Assembly: GCA_029339195.1 (NCBI GenBank)
Contig: JAPTJF010000235.1
Coordinates: forward strand, 1-64,000
Direction: 5' to 3'
Length of the DNA stretch: 64,000 nt
Origin: Micractinium sp. NFX-FRZ
Taxonomy: Eukaryota > Chlorophyta > Trebouxiophyceae > Chlorellales > Chlorellaceae
Shown here: one piece after another, positions 11,982 to 24,400 of the stretch
Layout: every line of letters begins with the position of its first letter
Position numbering within the stretch: the stretch's first letter is position 1
The notes under the pieces: model-generated
Databases searched by the model: none
What the model was told of the DNA's origin: nothing
Seen by the model: only the letters and a program-made list of their open reading frames with translations
Translations under genes and position numbers: made by a program

Positions 11982-14900
11982 ATGTCAGAGAGCCTGTTGG
12001 CCGCTGTTCGGCACTGCGCCAGTGAGGAGCCCGTGAGGAGCCTCCTCTCCGCAGCCCACGTCGCGGCCGAGGTCAACAAGTGCGTGTGGGGATGCTCAAA
12101 AGTCCCCCTGGCGCCTGGCGCCTCGCCTCCTCAACTGCCAGTGGCGCACCGCCAGTGCCCCGCCGCGTTCAAAGTGCCGCTCAAAAGGGCAGCTGCTTGC
12201 CATGCCCTGTGCTCCCCTATTCTGCAGGCCGGGTTCCTCGGGTGTGAATGCGCTGGGACTGGCAGTGAGTGCAGCGCTGCACGGTGCAGCATGTGCCGTA
12301 GATGGCCGGCATTCGATGCACGCTCCGTTGTGCCTGCCGCCAAGAGCGCTCCCTGCCTTGCCCCGTCCCGCTGCTGGCAACTCACAGTCATGGCACAACC
12401 ACGCTTGGCTGGTAGAGGTGCTGCGGGAGGCGGGTGCTGCACCAGATGCACACGACCTTTGTTGGTTCCTGGTCATCCTGATCCCACTTACCTCATCCCA
12501 CAATGCTTCTTCAGGTGTGGCGCAACCATGCGGGGCTGGTGGAGGCTCTTCTGGAAGCGGGTGCCGACCCGGATGCTCCCGACGGCGAGAGCGGCTGGGC
12601 GCCGCTGCACCGCACGCTGCACTGGGGGCAGCTGCGCATCGCGGCGGCGCTGCTGCGGGCCAACGCCCGGCTGGCGGTGCCAGACTGGCGTGGGCGCACC
12701 CCGCTGGACCTGCTGTCGGCTGAGCTCAAGGAATATTTGGACCCCGGGGATGGAGACGTGTTCAGCTGGGGTGAGTGCGGTGTGGTGGGAGATGCCCGTG
12801 GCATGTTGGGTATGTGGGCTGGAATGGAGGCAACAGATGGACCTGCACCCGTGGGATGCAGATGTGCTCTGCTGGGGTGGGGTTGGGCCGGGGATTGGGC
12901 ACAGAGTGCCTGCTGTGGTTCACACGCCCTGGTTCTCTTCGCGTGCTGCAGGCAACGGCAACAACTACACGCTGGGCACGGGCTCCGAAGATGTGCAGCT
13001 GCACCCCGCCCGCGTGGAGTCCCTGCACGACCAGCAGGTGGGCCTGGCACCGCCTGGGGTGATGTGACCGGCTGGGTGGGTGGGTGGGTGGGTGGATGGC
13101 TAGGACATGGGTGCCGGGTGGAAGTTGAGCATGCAGGCCTTGCATTGTATGTCGAAAGGTGGCAGACTTGCAGGCAGCTGCACCCAGGCCCGCTGCGCCG
13201 GAGCACCTTATGCCCAGCGCTCAGCTGCGCCACCCGCCGTGCCTCCCTGCGCAGCGGCACGCATTGGTGTCCATGGTTGATGGCTGTGTTCACTCACTTG
13301 CTGTGCCAACATCCTCATGCCGGGTGCACGCAGGTGGTGGCTGTGAGCGCTGGCAAGTTCCACAGCGTGGCGGTCAGTGCGGATGGGCGGCTGCTGACGT
13401 GGGGCTGGGGCCGCGGTGGGCGCCTGGGTGAGTGAGCTGCTTTTAATTGCCTGGGCAGTACAGGCGGGCGCCCCTGGGCGGTACAGGCGGGGGCATGGGC
13501 GAGTGAGCTGCGCTGGCGGCTGGGCATTGCAGGAGGAGAGCAGCAGTGGTGCGCTAAGAAACTGCAACTGATTGGGCCGCCTGCTGTGCCAGCTGTGCTC
13601 ATGCTCAGCTCTGCTTTGCCTCACAACCCTGCAGCCCGTGGGTGCCTGCCTGCCCTGCTGTATTCCTTTCAATTAGCGCCCTGCCTGCTGCATGCCACCT
13701 GCCATTGTCCGGCCAGCAATGCACTGTCCATGCTCACCCACCAGCGCACATTCTTCCCCCACAGGCCACCCCGAGGCGCACGTGCACAGCGGGGAGGGCG
13801 CGGTGATTGCGCCCCTGGTGGTGTCCAGCCTGGGCAAGCGCCAGGTGGCAGCGGTGGCGGCCGGCAAGCACCACACCGTGCTGTGCACCACAGCGGGGGA
13901 GGTGTACACCTGCGGAAGCAACCGCCACGGCCAGCTGGGGTATGCTGTCGACTCGCAGCCCACCCCTCGGCGCGTCTCCTCCCTGCGCCAGCGCGTGGTG
14001 GCGGTGGCGGCGGCCAACAAACACAGTGTGGCGGTCACATCGAGCGGGGATGTGTACACCTGGGGGTGCAACGTGCTGGGCCAGGTGCGCTGCTGTGCGC
14101 GCTGTGCCACGCTGTGACGTGCTGCTGTGCTGCAAGGGGCCGGGGCGAATTGGGCGGCGTGCGAGGCCAGGTGGCATGCTGGCCGGTGCGCGTGCCTGGC
14201 AGCATGTGCGATGGTGCCTTTGTTGCCACACTGGCACCCAAGGCGTGCCTGCGTGCAACATTACAATGCGTCCCCACTCTTTCCTGCTGTGCCTGCTGCC
14301 CCACTCCATGCCCGCAGCTGGGGTACGGCACTTCAGACTCCACATCCAATGCAGCCCCACGGCTGGTTGAGGCCATGCGGGGCAAGCCTGTTGTGGCAGT
14401 TGCAGCCGCCAAGCGGCACACGCTGGTGCTGACGGCGGGCGGGGAGGTGTACACGTGGGGGCACCGCGGCGTGTCGCCCCGCCGCGTGCAGCTGGCAGGT
14501 GCACGTGATGCTTCGGCGCTCAGCGGGGCACCCATCTCCTTCCACAGGGGCCATTCTGATGTGACGCGCCCTGTGGCGCAAGCCATCTGTGCGGGCGCAG
14601 CTCACTCCTCGGCGCTGACCAGCACGGGGGTGGTGCTGAGCTGGCGGTCGGCAGACCCGGCGCTGCAGGTGCAGGAAGTGGGCGGCGTGCTGGCGGGCAA
14701 GCGCGTCGTGTCCATCGCTGCCGGTGAGTCTGGGGGAAAAAGAGATCGGGGACGTTGGAGGGGGGAGGTGGTATGCAGGGCATACTTGCCAGGCCTCGCT
14801 GTTGGCTGTTGGCTGGCGGGCCACTCTGCATGCCCAGGAGCGCTGCCATGGACCCCTCGCTTCGTGCCCCTTCCCTGTCCGCGCGTTGCCTTCCCCAACC

Positions 14901-17900
14901 TTTCACTCGTCCCTCCCGCCCCGCCTCCCCCCGCAGGCAAGTACCGCACGGCAGCGGTGAGCGACGAGGGCGACGTCTTCATGTGGGAGGGGCGGTCCGA
15001 CTACTTTCCAGCTGAGGGGCGCCAGCCTGGCAGCGGCAGCAAGAAGCCTGGCGTGGGGTCTGCCGCCCGCGGGTCCGCCACGCGTGCGCGCCCCATCCCT
15101 GGGAGCTCACGCCTCTCCCTGGGAGGCGAGGGGGCACAGCTGGGTGGCAGCTACGGCTCAGCTGACGTGCATGGCGGCAGCTACGGGTCGGCCAGCCACA
15201 GCCGGCGGGCGGGGTCCTGGATTGAGCGCTTTGCTCAAGAGCGCGAGGCAGCCTCCAGTTCGGCGGCAGCAGTCTCCCCCTTTACAAAGCCTGGCAGCTA
15301 CGGGGCTGCCGGCAGCGGCGGGCGGACGGAGATGCTGGCGGGCGGGGGCGGGTCGGGCGCCAAGGGCAGCCGCGCTGGGGACACCTTCGAGCGCATTTCC
15401 CCGGAGAGGTGCGCTGCCTGCCCGCCTGCGCCTGCTTGCCTGGTGCAGGGCATGGTGTAGGGCTTGGTGGAGCCTGCGAGGAAGGCGGCTGCTTGCATTG
15501 CCAGGGCAGTCATGTGCAGAGCTGTGGGAGAGGAGGGCATGGGCATGTGGCCCACGGTTCATCCTCTCACGCCTCCTTCTCAGTCCTACAGCACTCGAGG
15601 CCGTCTGCTTGATGTCGAAACTGCGTGCCCCCTGCCGCCCGCGCCCTCGGTTGGCCTGTAGGGTGGAGGGCTTGAAGCGCGCGGTGGCGGTGGCGGTGGG
15701 CGAGAAGCACTCTCTGGCAGTGCAGCGCTGGTCTGCGGCACAGCTAGAGGGCCTGGTCTCTGTTCCCTGGCTGCAGCTGCCCGCGTCGGCGCGGCAGCTG
15801 GGCGCTGGCACAGACGCAGCAGCAGCAGCAGCAGCAGGGGCAGATGAGGACGCCTGGTATCAGCACGCTGCCGATGGGGAGGATGTAGGCAGCCTGCTGT
15901 CCACGCCGCGGGAGGTGGACCCCTCTGCGGCGGCGCTCGACTCCCCCTCCTCCTCGCTGCCCTCGCCCAGCCGCCCCTCCCCCGTCCGCCCCGGCCCGCG
16001 GCGCGAGCGTGCGGCGGGCGCTGCCGTGGGGGTGCCCTCTCTGCAGCGCATCTGTGAGGAGGAGGTGGCGCGCCGCCTGGTGGACCCGCGCACCTGCCTG
16101 CAGGTCAGTTCATGGTGGAAGCTGGGGCTGGGATGCCGTTTAGCGGGTGCAGGTCAGGATGCAGCGCTGCATTGCAGGTCCTCCAGCCTTCTGCCGCTGC
16201 TGGTGTTGTCACATCCCCCCAAGCTGCACCACTCAACATGCCCCTGCCACTGCCGCCTTTAGCTGCATAGCTGGCCGTTCATCTGCATCATCATCATGTC
16301 ACCATCCTCTGTGTCATCCTCTGTGTCATCCTCTGCATCATCCTCTGTGTCATCCTCTGTGTCATCCTCTGTGTCATCCTCTGTGTCATCCTCTGTGTCA
16401 TCCTCTGCCTCCTCAGGTGCTGGAGTATGCTGACGTGGCGGGCGCCGAGATGCTGCGCGCCTACTGCCTGGCAGTGGCGGTGTGCAACCTCGACGCCGTG
16501 CTGCTGGAGGCGGGAGGAGCCTTTGAGGAGCTGGCGCCACATCTGCTGGCTGAGCTGGAACGGCTGTACAAGCTGCGCCTCGTTGGCGCCAGCGTGGCAG
16601 GCAGCGCGGCCGGCAGCGTGGCTGGCAGCAGGCCTCCGAGCGCAGCGCTGCAGGCAGCCGAGCCTGCCGGTCTTCACGAGGGTGAGGAATTTAACGGTGG
16701 CAGGGGAGGCAGCCCGGCAGCGGCGGCGGCCACGCCTGTGCAGTATGGCAGCAGGCTGCAGCCCGGCCGGCGCCCCTCTGCGGCGGCACCTTGGCTGGGG
16801 GATGAGGGGCTGGAAGTTGAGGGGTTGTCGCCAGGCATCGTGCTGCCTCCATCCCTGGCGGCCGGCGGCAGCAGCTTCCGAGACCGCTCTCAGGCGGATG
16901 CAGAGGCGGCGGTGCAGCGCCTGCAGCGCACGCTGCAGAAGAAGCTGCAGCAGATCGAGCATCTGGCTGCCAAGGCGGCGGCGGGCGGCGCTCTGGACGC
17001 CCAGCAGCGGTGCAAGCTGGAGCAGCGGCCGGTCTTCCTCTCGGCACTGGCGGCCCTGGAGGGGGGCATGGCGGTTGATGATGTGCTGAGCATTCTGCGG
17101 GCGGCCAGCACGGGGGCGGATGAGGAGCTGTGTGGCGGCAGGAGCGGCAAGGCGGCGGCAGCAGGAGGCGGCAGCGCCAGCAAGCAGGCAAAGGGGAAGG
17201 CGAGGCGTGGCGGCGGCCAGGCTCCGGCAGCGTCAGATGAGCGCCTGGACTCTGGGCTTGCTGGCCGGGCAGCAGACGCAGTTGATGCCGAAGCCAGCGG
17301 CAGCCTGCTGGGCTCCTCGCCGCCCGCCAGCAGCCTGGTGCCTGCCTTTGGGTTTGAGGGCAGTGCAGCGGGGCCAATCACTCCGGCAGCGGCCCACGAC
17401 GAGGCCAGCCCACGTGGCAGCACAGGCCTAATGCGCAGCCAGGTTGGGTTTGTGAGCAGCAGTGCCAGCGACGGCGCGGGCACAGGGTTCGGGATGGCGG
17501 CGCCGGCGGAGCAGCCGCCGGGCGTGGCACGCGCCTCAGGAGGCAGGCCCAAGTCGGCAGCCAAACGGAAGGGTGAGGTGGCTGGCAGGGTGGTGTGGCG
17601 TGACGTGGCGTGGCGTTCCCTCTGTTGCCGGCAGCCTCGGCCCGCCGTGCTCTGGAGCCGCGCTGCCTGCCTGCGCAGCAGCGATGCCTACTGTACTGGT
17701 AGTGAATTTGTTGGTGAGATGGCTCTGAGCTTTGTCCGTGATGAGCCGGCAAGAGCAGTGCCGCCCTCCTGCCCTCACCCCTGCTGCCGCCACATGTTCC
17801 TGCTGCAACCCTGCAGGCGCGCTGTCAATGTTCCTCCGAGGCGAGCTGGAGCAGGCGGCGGCCTCGGCAGCAGCAGCGGCCGCCGAGGCCAGCAATGGCG

Positions 17901-19976
17901 GCGGCGGCGGTCCGGCGGCGCCCGCCTGGGGTGCCAAGTCAGCGGCGCCAGCTGGCGGCCCATCACTCTCGCTGAAGCAGATTCTGGATCAGGAGGCAGC
18001 TGGCTCTGCCAGCAAGCCGACCACGGCTGGCGCACCGCAGCAGCAGCGCACCACCCCCAGCTCTGGTGGGTGGCCATTGGCACTGTGTTTTGCTTTTGGC
18101 AGAAAAGGTTGCTAGCTCAAGCCTGTGGGCTGTGGCAGGCTGCTACACTCACCCTGCGTGCCAGACCCCACGCCTGTTGTCCTCACTCATTGCCCTTACC
18201 CCCACACCCGGTCTCACCCGGGCCTGCAGGCATCAAGTCACGCTCGGTGCTCGACTCGCCCAGCGCTGCAGCCGCTGCTGGCGGCGCCGGCGCCGGCACG
18301 CTGCGCCTCTCCCTGGCCAGCTTCATGCACAGCAGCCCAGTGGCTGTCAAGGGGCCGGGGCGGGACGCTGCCGCCTCGCCCCCGCCGCCCGCCTGGGGTG
18401 GGGCAGCCGGGGCCAGCCCTCCCGGCAGGCAGGCCTCTTTGAGGGCGATCCAACAGGAGCAGCAGGCGGCCCAGCCGCCGCCCAAAGCTTACGGCACTTC
18501 GCCACCAGCGGTGTCCCGTGTGAGCACGGGCCTGCCACCCTGGCGTCCGCCCGCCCCCGTGGCGCCGGCGCCTGGCGCTGGCGGCGGCCTGCTGGGCACC
18601 TCTCCCTCTGCCAGCGGAAGCTTGCTGGGCACCTCGCCCTCGGGCCGCGGCAGCAGCTTCCTCGCGGCTCCCGTCCTGCAGCACAGCAAGTGGTGAGCAG
18701 AGGGTCCAGCGGGGTGTGTGCCTTTCATCACAGTGCGTGTGTGTGTGCGTGTGTGAACCATGCCACTTGGCTCGGTGCACGAGAGGTGCCGGTGCTTCCG
18801 CCTGCCGGCGCTGCCTCGGTCCACCCTAGCTCCTCACCCGTGCCATCCCTTCCGCTGGTGTCCCCTCCCCGCTGCAGGTACGTTCCAGAGGAGGCCCGGG
18901 CAGACACCCGCAAGAGCCTGCTGTCCATTCAGACGGAGGAGGAGGCCATGGCGGAGCTCTCCAAGAAGCTGGGGCCAGACACCGCTGTGAGGGTGCTCCC
19001 CAAGGCCGAGCAGCGACGCGCCCCGGGGCTGCCCCGCCCCGGGGCGGCCGCCAAGCAGCAGCAGGCAGCCCAGCAGCAGCAGCAGCTGCAGCTGCAGACG
19101 GCAGCACCACAGCAGCAGCAGCAGCTGCAGCTGCAGACGGCAGCACCACAGCAGCAGCAGCAGCAGGTGGCAGATGAGGCTGGCGGCAGGGAGCCTGGGG
19201 AGGAGGGTGCTGGAGGCAGCGTCGCCCCAGGCACAGAGCCGCCCAAGCAGCAGCACCAGCGCCAGCAGGGGCGGGGCGGTGGCGAAAGCCGTGGCCGTGG
19301 CGGCGGAGAGGGGCGCGGTCGTGGGGACGGCAGCCAGGGTCGTGGCGGTCGTGGCCGTGGGGAGGGCAATCAGGGCGGCCGCGGCAGGGGCAGGGGCGGC
19401 AAGCCCCGCGGCGAGAGGCCCGGCAGCGGTGGTGCCCCCGGCGGCCCCGGTGCAGAGACTCAGCCCCAGCCTCAGCAGCAGCAGCAGCCTGAAGGCAGCG
19501 CCGGCGGCAGTGGCAAACGCGGCAGCGGTGATGGCGGCAAGCCCCGCGGGCCCAGGCCCGCAGGTGCCAAGCCACGCACCGATCGGCCCAGGAGCGGCAA
19601 GCCCCCCGGCGCTGGCAGCGTCCCCTCTGGGGACGGTCAGCACAAGGGCGGTGGCGGCAGCGGCCCCGCAGCAGGCAGCCAGCAGAGCAATGGTGGCGGC
19701 GGCGGTGGCGGCGACAACAGGCAGGGCCGAGAAGGTGTTCAGGGCAGGAGTGGCAGCAATGGCGGTGGCGCCGGCACACCCTCTGGTGGTCCCAAGCATG
19801 GCGGCGGCAAGCCTCGCCCTGCCAGCGGAAGGCCTGCGGGTGCAGCGGGGCAGCAGCCACAGCAGTCGCCACACCAGCCGCAGCAGCCGCAGCCGGCAGG
19901 ACAGCCGCAGCCTCAGCTGCCACGCCAGCCGGCCCAGCAGCCACCACAGCAGCAGCAGCAGCAGCAGGCGTGCTAG
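11982..19976 (+). CDS. Ankyrin-RCC1-BACK protein, IBtk-like, with Gln/RGG tail
   Basis: Thirteen phase-consistent exons encode 1725 aa: 11982-12079, 12228-12264, 12515-12770, 12952-13037, 13334-13427, 13765-14084, 14318-14723, 14937-15408, 15662-16103, 16417-17572, 17817-18065, 18230-18692, 18878-19976. Ankyrin repeats come first (VWRNHAGLVEALLEAGADPD; GWAPLHRTLHWGQLRIAAAL). RCC1 repeats follow (VVAVSAGKFHSVAVSADGRL; GEVYTCGSNRHGQLGY; GDVYTWGCNVLGQLGYGT). After a Ser/Gly linker comes a BTB/BACK-type helical segment (LQRICEEEVARRLVD; VLEYADVAGAEMLRAYCLAV; NLDAVLL). This order matches inhibitor of Bruton tyrosine kinase, a cullin-3 adaptor family in animals. The C-terminal third is low complexity, with one motif across the 18692/18878 join (SKWYVPEEARADTRKSLLSI). 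The last exon is rich in polyQ and RGG/GRG. A cullin-adaptor role is inference only. A typical intact BTB core was not seen. Confidence 0.85.
12391..12459 (+). pseudogene. Duplicated ankyrin exon relic inside an intron
   Basis: This segment codes SWHNHAWLVEVLREAGAAPD and closely matches the start of the real exon at 12515 (VWRNHAGLVEALLEAGADPD). It has a CAG acceptor just upstream (12390), but no donor follows the homologous part at GCACACGAC. Reading on reaches the next exon in the wrong frame. It is probably a tandem exon copy that decayed. An alternative exon spliced by another donor cannot be excluded. Confidence 0.6.
16302..16408 (+). repeat. 12-bp minisatellite in intron (tcctctgtgtca)n
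   Basis: About nine near-perfect copies of a 12-bp unit fill the end of the intron before the exon at 16417. The unit is C/T-rich and extends the pyrimidine tract almost to the acceptor. Confidence 0.9.
19030..19973 (+). repeat. Coding polyQ and Gly/Arg-rich repeats
   Basis: The last exon of the IBtk-like gene starts with two copies of a CAG-rich unit coding QQQQLQLQTAAPQQ (about 19073-19165). Gly-Arg-rich sequence follows (GGRGRGEGNQGGRGRGRGG) and then a second Gln/Pro-rich end (about 19850-19970). RGG tracts often bind RNA; no function is shown here. Confidence 0.8.
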
Positions 19977-20945
19977 GCACGCGCGTGCTGCGTTCAACAG
20001 CGCTGTGCCCTGCCTTGTGCTGGACTTGACAGTACAACCTTAGAACACGCAGGCAGGCAGACGAGCGGTAGAGCAGATGCGTGCACAGCTGGGCCAGGGC
20101 AGCGCTAAGTGCGCTCTGCCCCCCGTTTTTGCAGATCAGGGGCTGCCAGCCACCCCGCACACTGTACACTGCAACTGTAGATCTAGGCACACTGCACCCC
20201 TAACTGTACACACATGCGCACATGCCCCGTGATTCTCTGATGCCCCCAGGAAACGCCCCATGCGCACGCTTTGCTCATATCGTGCCCGCTTGTCCACCCC
20301 TCTCATCCCCACCTTGTCGTGCTACCCTCTTGATCACTCTGGCACTCCCTCCCGTTTACCCCCTTGAACACTTGGGACCTTTGGTTGCATTGCCGGCCCA
20401 CATCCGCTCCTCCTATTTTGTTTGGCCTGCATGCGCACGTGTGCCTGCTTCCGGGCGTTGCACATTTTGCCTGCTTTTTGGCTTCATATTTTTGCATGAC
20501 AGCTGCTTGTGCAACCATACACGCCAGCCGCAGAAAGCGCAGATTGGTCAAGGAAAGGTAGTGTGATGGGTTCCGCATGGGTGTTTTAAGGATGCAAGCC
20601 GCAGGGCAGTCAACACCATACAGCTGGCAGGCCGGTGGTATAGCATATACAGTAGTCAGCAGGGTTAGTTGAACAGTGTGGTACAGGAAGCAGCACACGG
20701 AGGTAGAGCAATAATGCAATGCACGGAGCGGCAAAGTGTTCTTAGAACCAGCAGCCGTTTGCGGCTGGGGAGGATTCAATGAGGGACATGGGAGGCATGG
20801 CACAGAGAGGAAACCTTTAGGCAGGAAGTGTAAGAGGGGGTGAAGGGGTATGCAAGGACATGTTTGGTGCGTGCGTAATGGGGAGGGGATGCAAGGAAAT
20901 GACGGGGGCCTGTGTTACGGGAGGTGGACGAAGTGACGTGCGAAG
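19977..20945. other. Tail-to-tail region; left 3' flank of duplicated unit
   Basis: This lies between the ankyrin/RCC1 stop and the stop of hydrolase copy A. From about 20405 to 20945 it is clearly related to 31700-32335, the 3' flank of copy B: both contain 'catgcgcac(a/g)tgtgcctg', 'gga(g)gtag(a/c)gcaat' and 'gttgcggctggggagga'. It marks one side of the segmental duplication. No coding exon is seen. Confidence 0.7.
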
Positions 20946-21441
20946 TCAGCGAGGGGGTGGGGGCCTAAGGGGCGGAGGTGGTGGTGATGGTCGTGGGCTC
21001 GGGGGCGGTGGGGAGGGCTTTGGGGGGGGTGGGGAGGTCTTTGGGCGTGGGGGCAGTGGGGACGGCCTTGGTGGTGGAGGAGATGGCTTAGGGCTTGGAG
21101 GGGGTGGGCGGGGGCGAGGGGGTGGGGGAGCAGGGGGAGGGGGGCGAGGGGGCGGAGGGGAGGGCCTGGGAGGTGGGGGGGAGGGCTTGGGGCTTGGGGA
21201 CGGAGGGGATGGGGGGCGGGGACGCGGGGGCGGTGGAGAGGGAGGGCGGGGACGGGGGGGTGGGGGAGCTGGGGGGCTTGGACGCGGAGGCGGGGGCAAG
21301 GGGGGCGGCGGCCGTGGGGCAGGAGGAGGCTTCAGTGGTGGAGGGCCAGGGGGCGGGGGCTTGGGGGATGCCGGGGCTGAGAGACCACTGAGCGGCGGTG
21401 GCGGGCGGGCAGGAGGCGGTCGAGGCGGCGGGGGCCTGGGG
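20946..21441 (-). repeat. Proline-rich (SPPPP/RPPPP) tail exon of copy A
   Basis: The final exon codes almost only Pro, Ser, Arg, Lys and Ala in SPPPP, RPPPP and KPSPPPP blocks, like hydroxyproline-rich glycoproteins and pherophorin hinges. The plus strand is therefore extremely G-rich, with many GGGG runs. Confidence 0.9.
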
Positions 21442-24400
21442 CTGCAGCAGCAGGCGGGGCACGTCAAAGAGTTGTGTTGAGAGGTGGAGATGAGGGCAGG
21501 CCGGCTGGGTAAGTGCAGCACAGGAGGGACCCCAGTGGGGTGGGGTATGTCCTCTAATGCTGCGGCCAGCAGCTGCCCGCTCACCTCCCGCCTGGCAGCC
21601 CAGCAGGTGGCGACGGTGACAGCGCGGGCCTGCACGGCAGCAGAGCTGAGTTAGCACTGTGTGCCTGCCAGGCATGGCCTGTTGACTGATGAACAGGTGT
21701 GCTGGCAATATAGGCTGACGGGTTGTCGGCAGGGAGCACACATGGATGGAGCAGGCCATGCATCCACGCAGGTTCCAGCTCACTCACGTGCCCTCCAGCC
21801 GAACCAGCAGCGGCGCCGGCCCCACGCGCACGGCCCACGTCTGCCCGTCCGCCGACGTTTGTGGGAGCGCCGACTGCTCGGTATACCCCACACTGCCGCT
21901 GCCCTGCCCGTTGATGAGCCAGGCCTGCAGGGGCGAGGGGAGGGAGGTGGGAGCAGATGTGTGCCAGAGAACACAGGGGCCAGGTGACGCTCACAGCAAC
22001 CACAGCACAAGGTTCCGCAGACTTGCATGCGCAGCCCGCCAGCCCCTCACTTGTGCAGGACGTGCTCCGGCCACGCCTCCCGGCGCCAGGCGCAGCTGCA
22101 CGGTGGTGAACACGTCGTTGGAAGGGCCCTCGCCCGCCTCCACGGGCCTGCACATGCAATTGTGACAGCTTGAGAGGCAAGGCGGGCTCAAACTGTGATC
22201 CCGGCTGGTGGTGCAGGGCTCTGCTGGGGGTTCACACTGCTGTCAGTTCCGGGAAGCAAGGGCTGGCTCCTCACTTGCGCTGCCAGGCAGCCAGGGTGGC
22301 ACACCCACGCCGTACCATGCCGGCCTCTTCTGTGCCAAGACCTTGTACTTCCCTCCCGAGCCACCCGCCGCACCTCCAGGCAATGATGTGTGTGGCCCTG
22401 CCAGTGGCCAGGTCCCCCAGCACGTATGCCCACACATCGTTGCTCTCGCTGATCACCGCCTTGAAGGAGGAGGAGCCAGCCAGCTGCAGAGGCGGGGGCC
22501 AATTGGAGGCAGCAGGGAGGCGTGAACGGGACGTCACTGTGCGTGGTAAACAAGCCCGGCGCACCTCACACCAGGCACTGCTGCTGCAGCAACCACCCGA
22601 CACCTGACTAGGCAGGACACCCTTTGCCCCTCCTGCCACAAAATATAAACGTGCATGCCTGTCAGCGCACAGAGGCAGGCACATAGCGGGGGCGGTAGAC
22701 GGGCTGACCTGCATGAACCCTGCCAGGGATCGGTAGACGGGCTTGATGGGGAAGCCGGTGTCGTTGGATCCACGCAGGCCGGAGCGGCAGAAGAGCGTGC
22801 TGCATGGAGAACGCCAGCGATTGCTAGGTTTAGTTGGTTCCATTGGATGCAAATACATGCGATGCAACGAGCTCGTGTTCGCTGCATGTGAAAGAGGACG
22901 CTCGGCAGGCGTAGCTGGCGGCAGGCATCTGATTCAGAGAGCTGCAAGCTCTCGGCAGTGCTCCCGTAACCCAACGGCCGTCTTATGGCAACCAAACCCT
23001 CCCTTTCCTACCTGCAGTTGAAGCCGTCCGCATAAAAGAACCTGCACAGGGGAGGCCGGGAGGGTAGTGAAGGGCGTCAACGGAGGTATTGAGGCGAGGT
23101 GAGGGGCGGACTAGGCGGGGAGGCCAGCGGGCACCCAGTGACAAGGCAGTCACTTCTGCTGCTGTGCCCCTTGCCTGGGGCGTCAACAACTTCCCAGTCA
23201 AACCACCGTTTTGACTAGCAGCAGCCTGTCGGTGCACAAAAGGCAGGGCAGGTGGGGGTAAGGGGCATGGGGCGCTAGCAGCGGCCCCAGCACACCCAGG
23301 CAAGGCAGCTCACCAGTGCGCCTGGTCGATGCCCTTGCGCGCCAGGATCATCAGCCCCCGCACAGCATACACAGCTTGGGCGTACTGGCTCACGCATTCG
23401 GTGCTCATGCACACCTCGCCAGGGAGATGAGCGTCCCAGCCCCACTCAGTGAGCCACACAGGCTTGCCCGGCATGTTGTTGTTTCGCCATGCCATGAAAT
23501 TGTTCAGGCCTGCGGGCAGAGGCATGGCTGGGGTGCAAAGCTGTTGGAGCGAGAGGCGGCTTGAGCTGTGCATACATGCACATGCCGCTTCAGCGGATGA
23601 CTTTCCAGCCACAACAACGCGTCTACCCCCATGTTGCAGCCCCGTGCGGGCGCCGCCACCAAACGCCTGGCGCACCGTTCATGTCGCTGCCTCGGTGCTC
23701 CGGGTGCACGGCTCGCTGGACGCCGTCCAGCCCGGTGAACCATGAGTAGGTGTGGGTGTTGAGGGCTCCGATGTCGGGGGCAATCGCTTCAGAGATGCGT
23801 GCACCAATGAAGTTGCCGTTGTTGGCGTCCTCGGCCCAGGGGCTGCTGGCCTGCGGACGGCAGCACACGAGACAGCAGGGGTGTGACGTGTGCACGAGGA
23901 TGTGCGGGTGCAGAGGCAAGAGGGCGGCCTCACAGCTGGGCAGGGCAGGCAGTGAGGCTGCTAGCCTCAAATGGATGCTTGCTCAGTTTCTCGCCACCCA
24001 GCGGCTACCCAGCACTCAGTGCAGCCAACAACAGATGCACACTTGTTCCCCTGCCCATCCGCCCCGCCTCACCTGCAGCGCGCAGGGCAGGCGCAGCAGC
24101 GCGGGGTCTCCGGCCTTGGCGCCGGCGATGTAACCACTCAGGATCTGCACACACGAGCAGGGTGCAAGCAGGGCCAGGCAGCGGTGGCACTGAGACAGGC
24201 TGCTGTGTGCAAGGGGCACAGCCGGAGTGCCTCCAGTTGGGGTGGCTTGCCGTTCTCGCCAGTATCTAAATACCTGGCTCTACAGCAAGGACATGCCGTC
24301 ACATTCCTTCTCGCAAATGACTGCGGCCAAATGCAGGCGACTCACGGTTGAGTAGAAGGAGGCGTTGAATCCAATCCAAGGCTCGTTGCCGGCCTCAAAA

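Noticed and set aside
18826..20190. Long minus-strand open frames of 454 and 387 codons
   Set aside because: They are antisense to the polyQ/RGG exon of the IBtk-like gene and have no recognisable motif.
20860..21480. Plus-strand open frame coding an almost pure Gly/Arg protein
   Set aside because: It is the reverse complement of the SPPPP tail exon of hydrolase copy A, whose frame continues a conserved spliced gene. A similar shadow lies at 32358-32867 opposite copy B.
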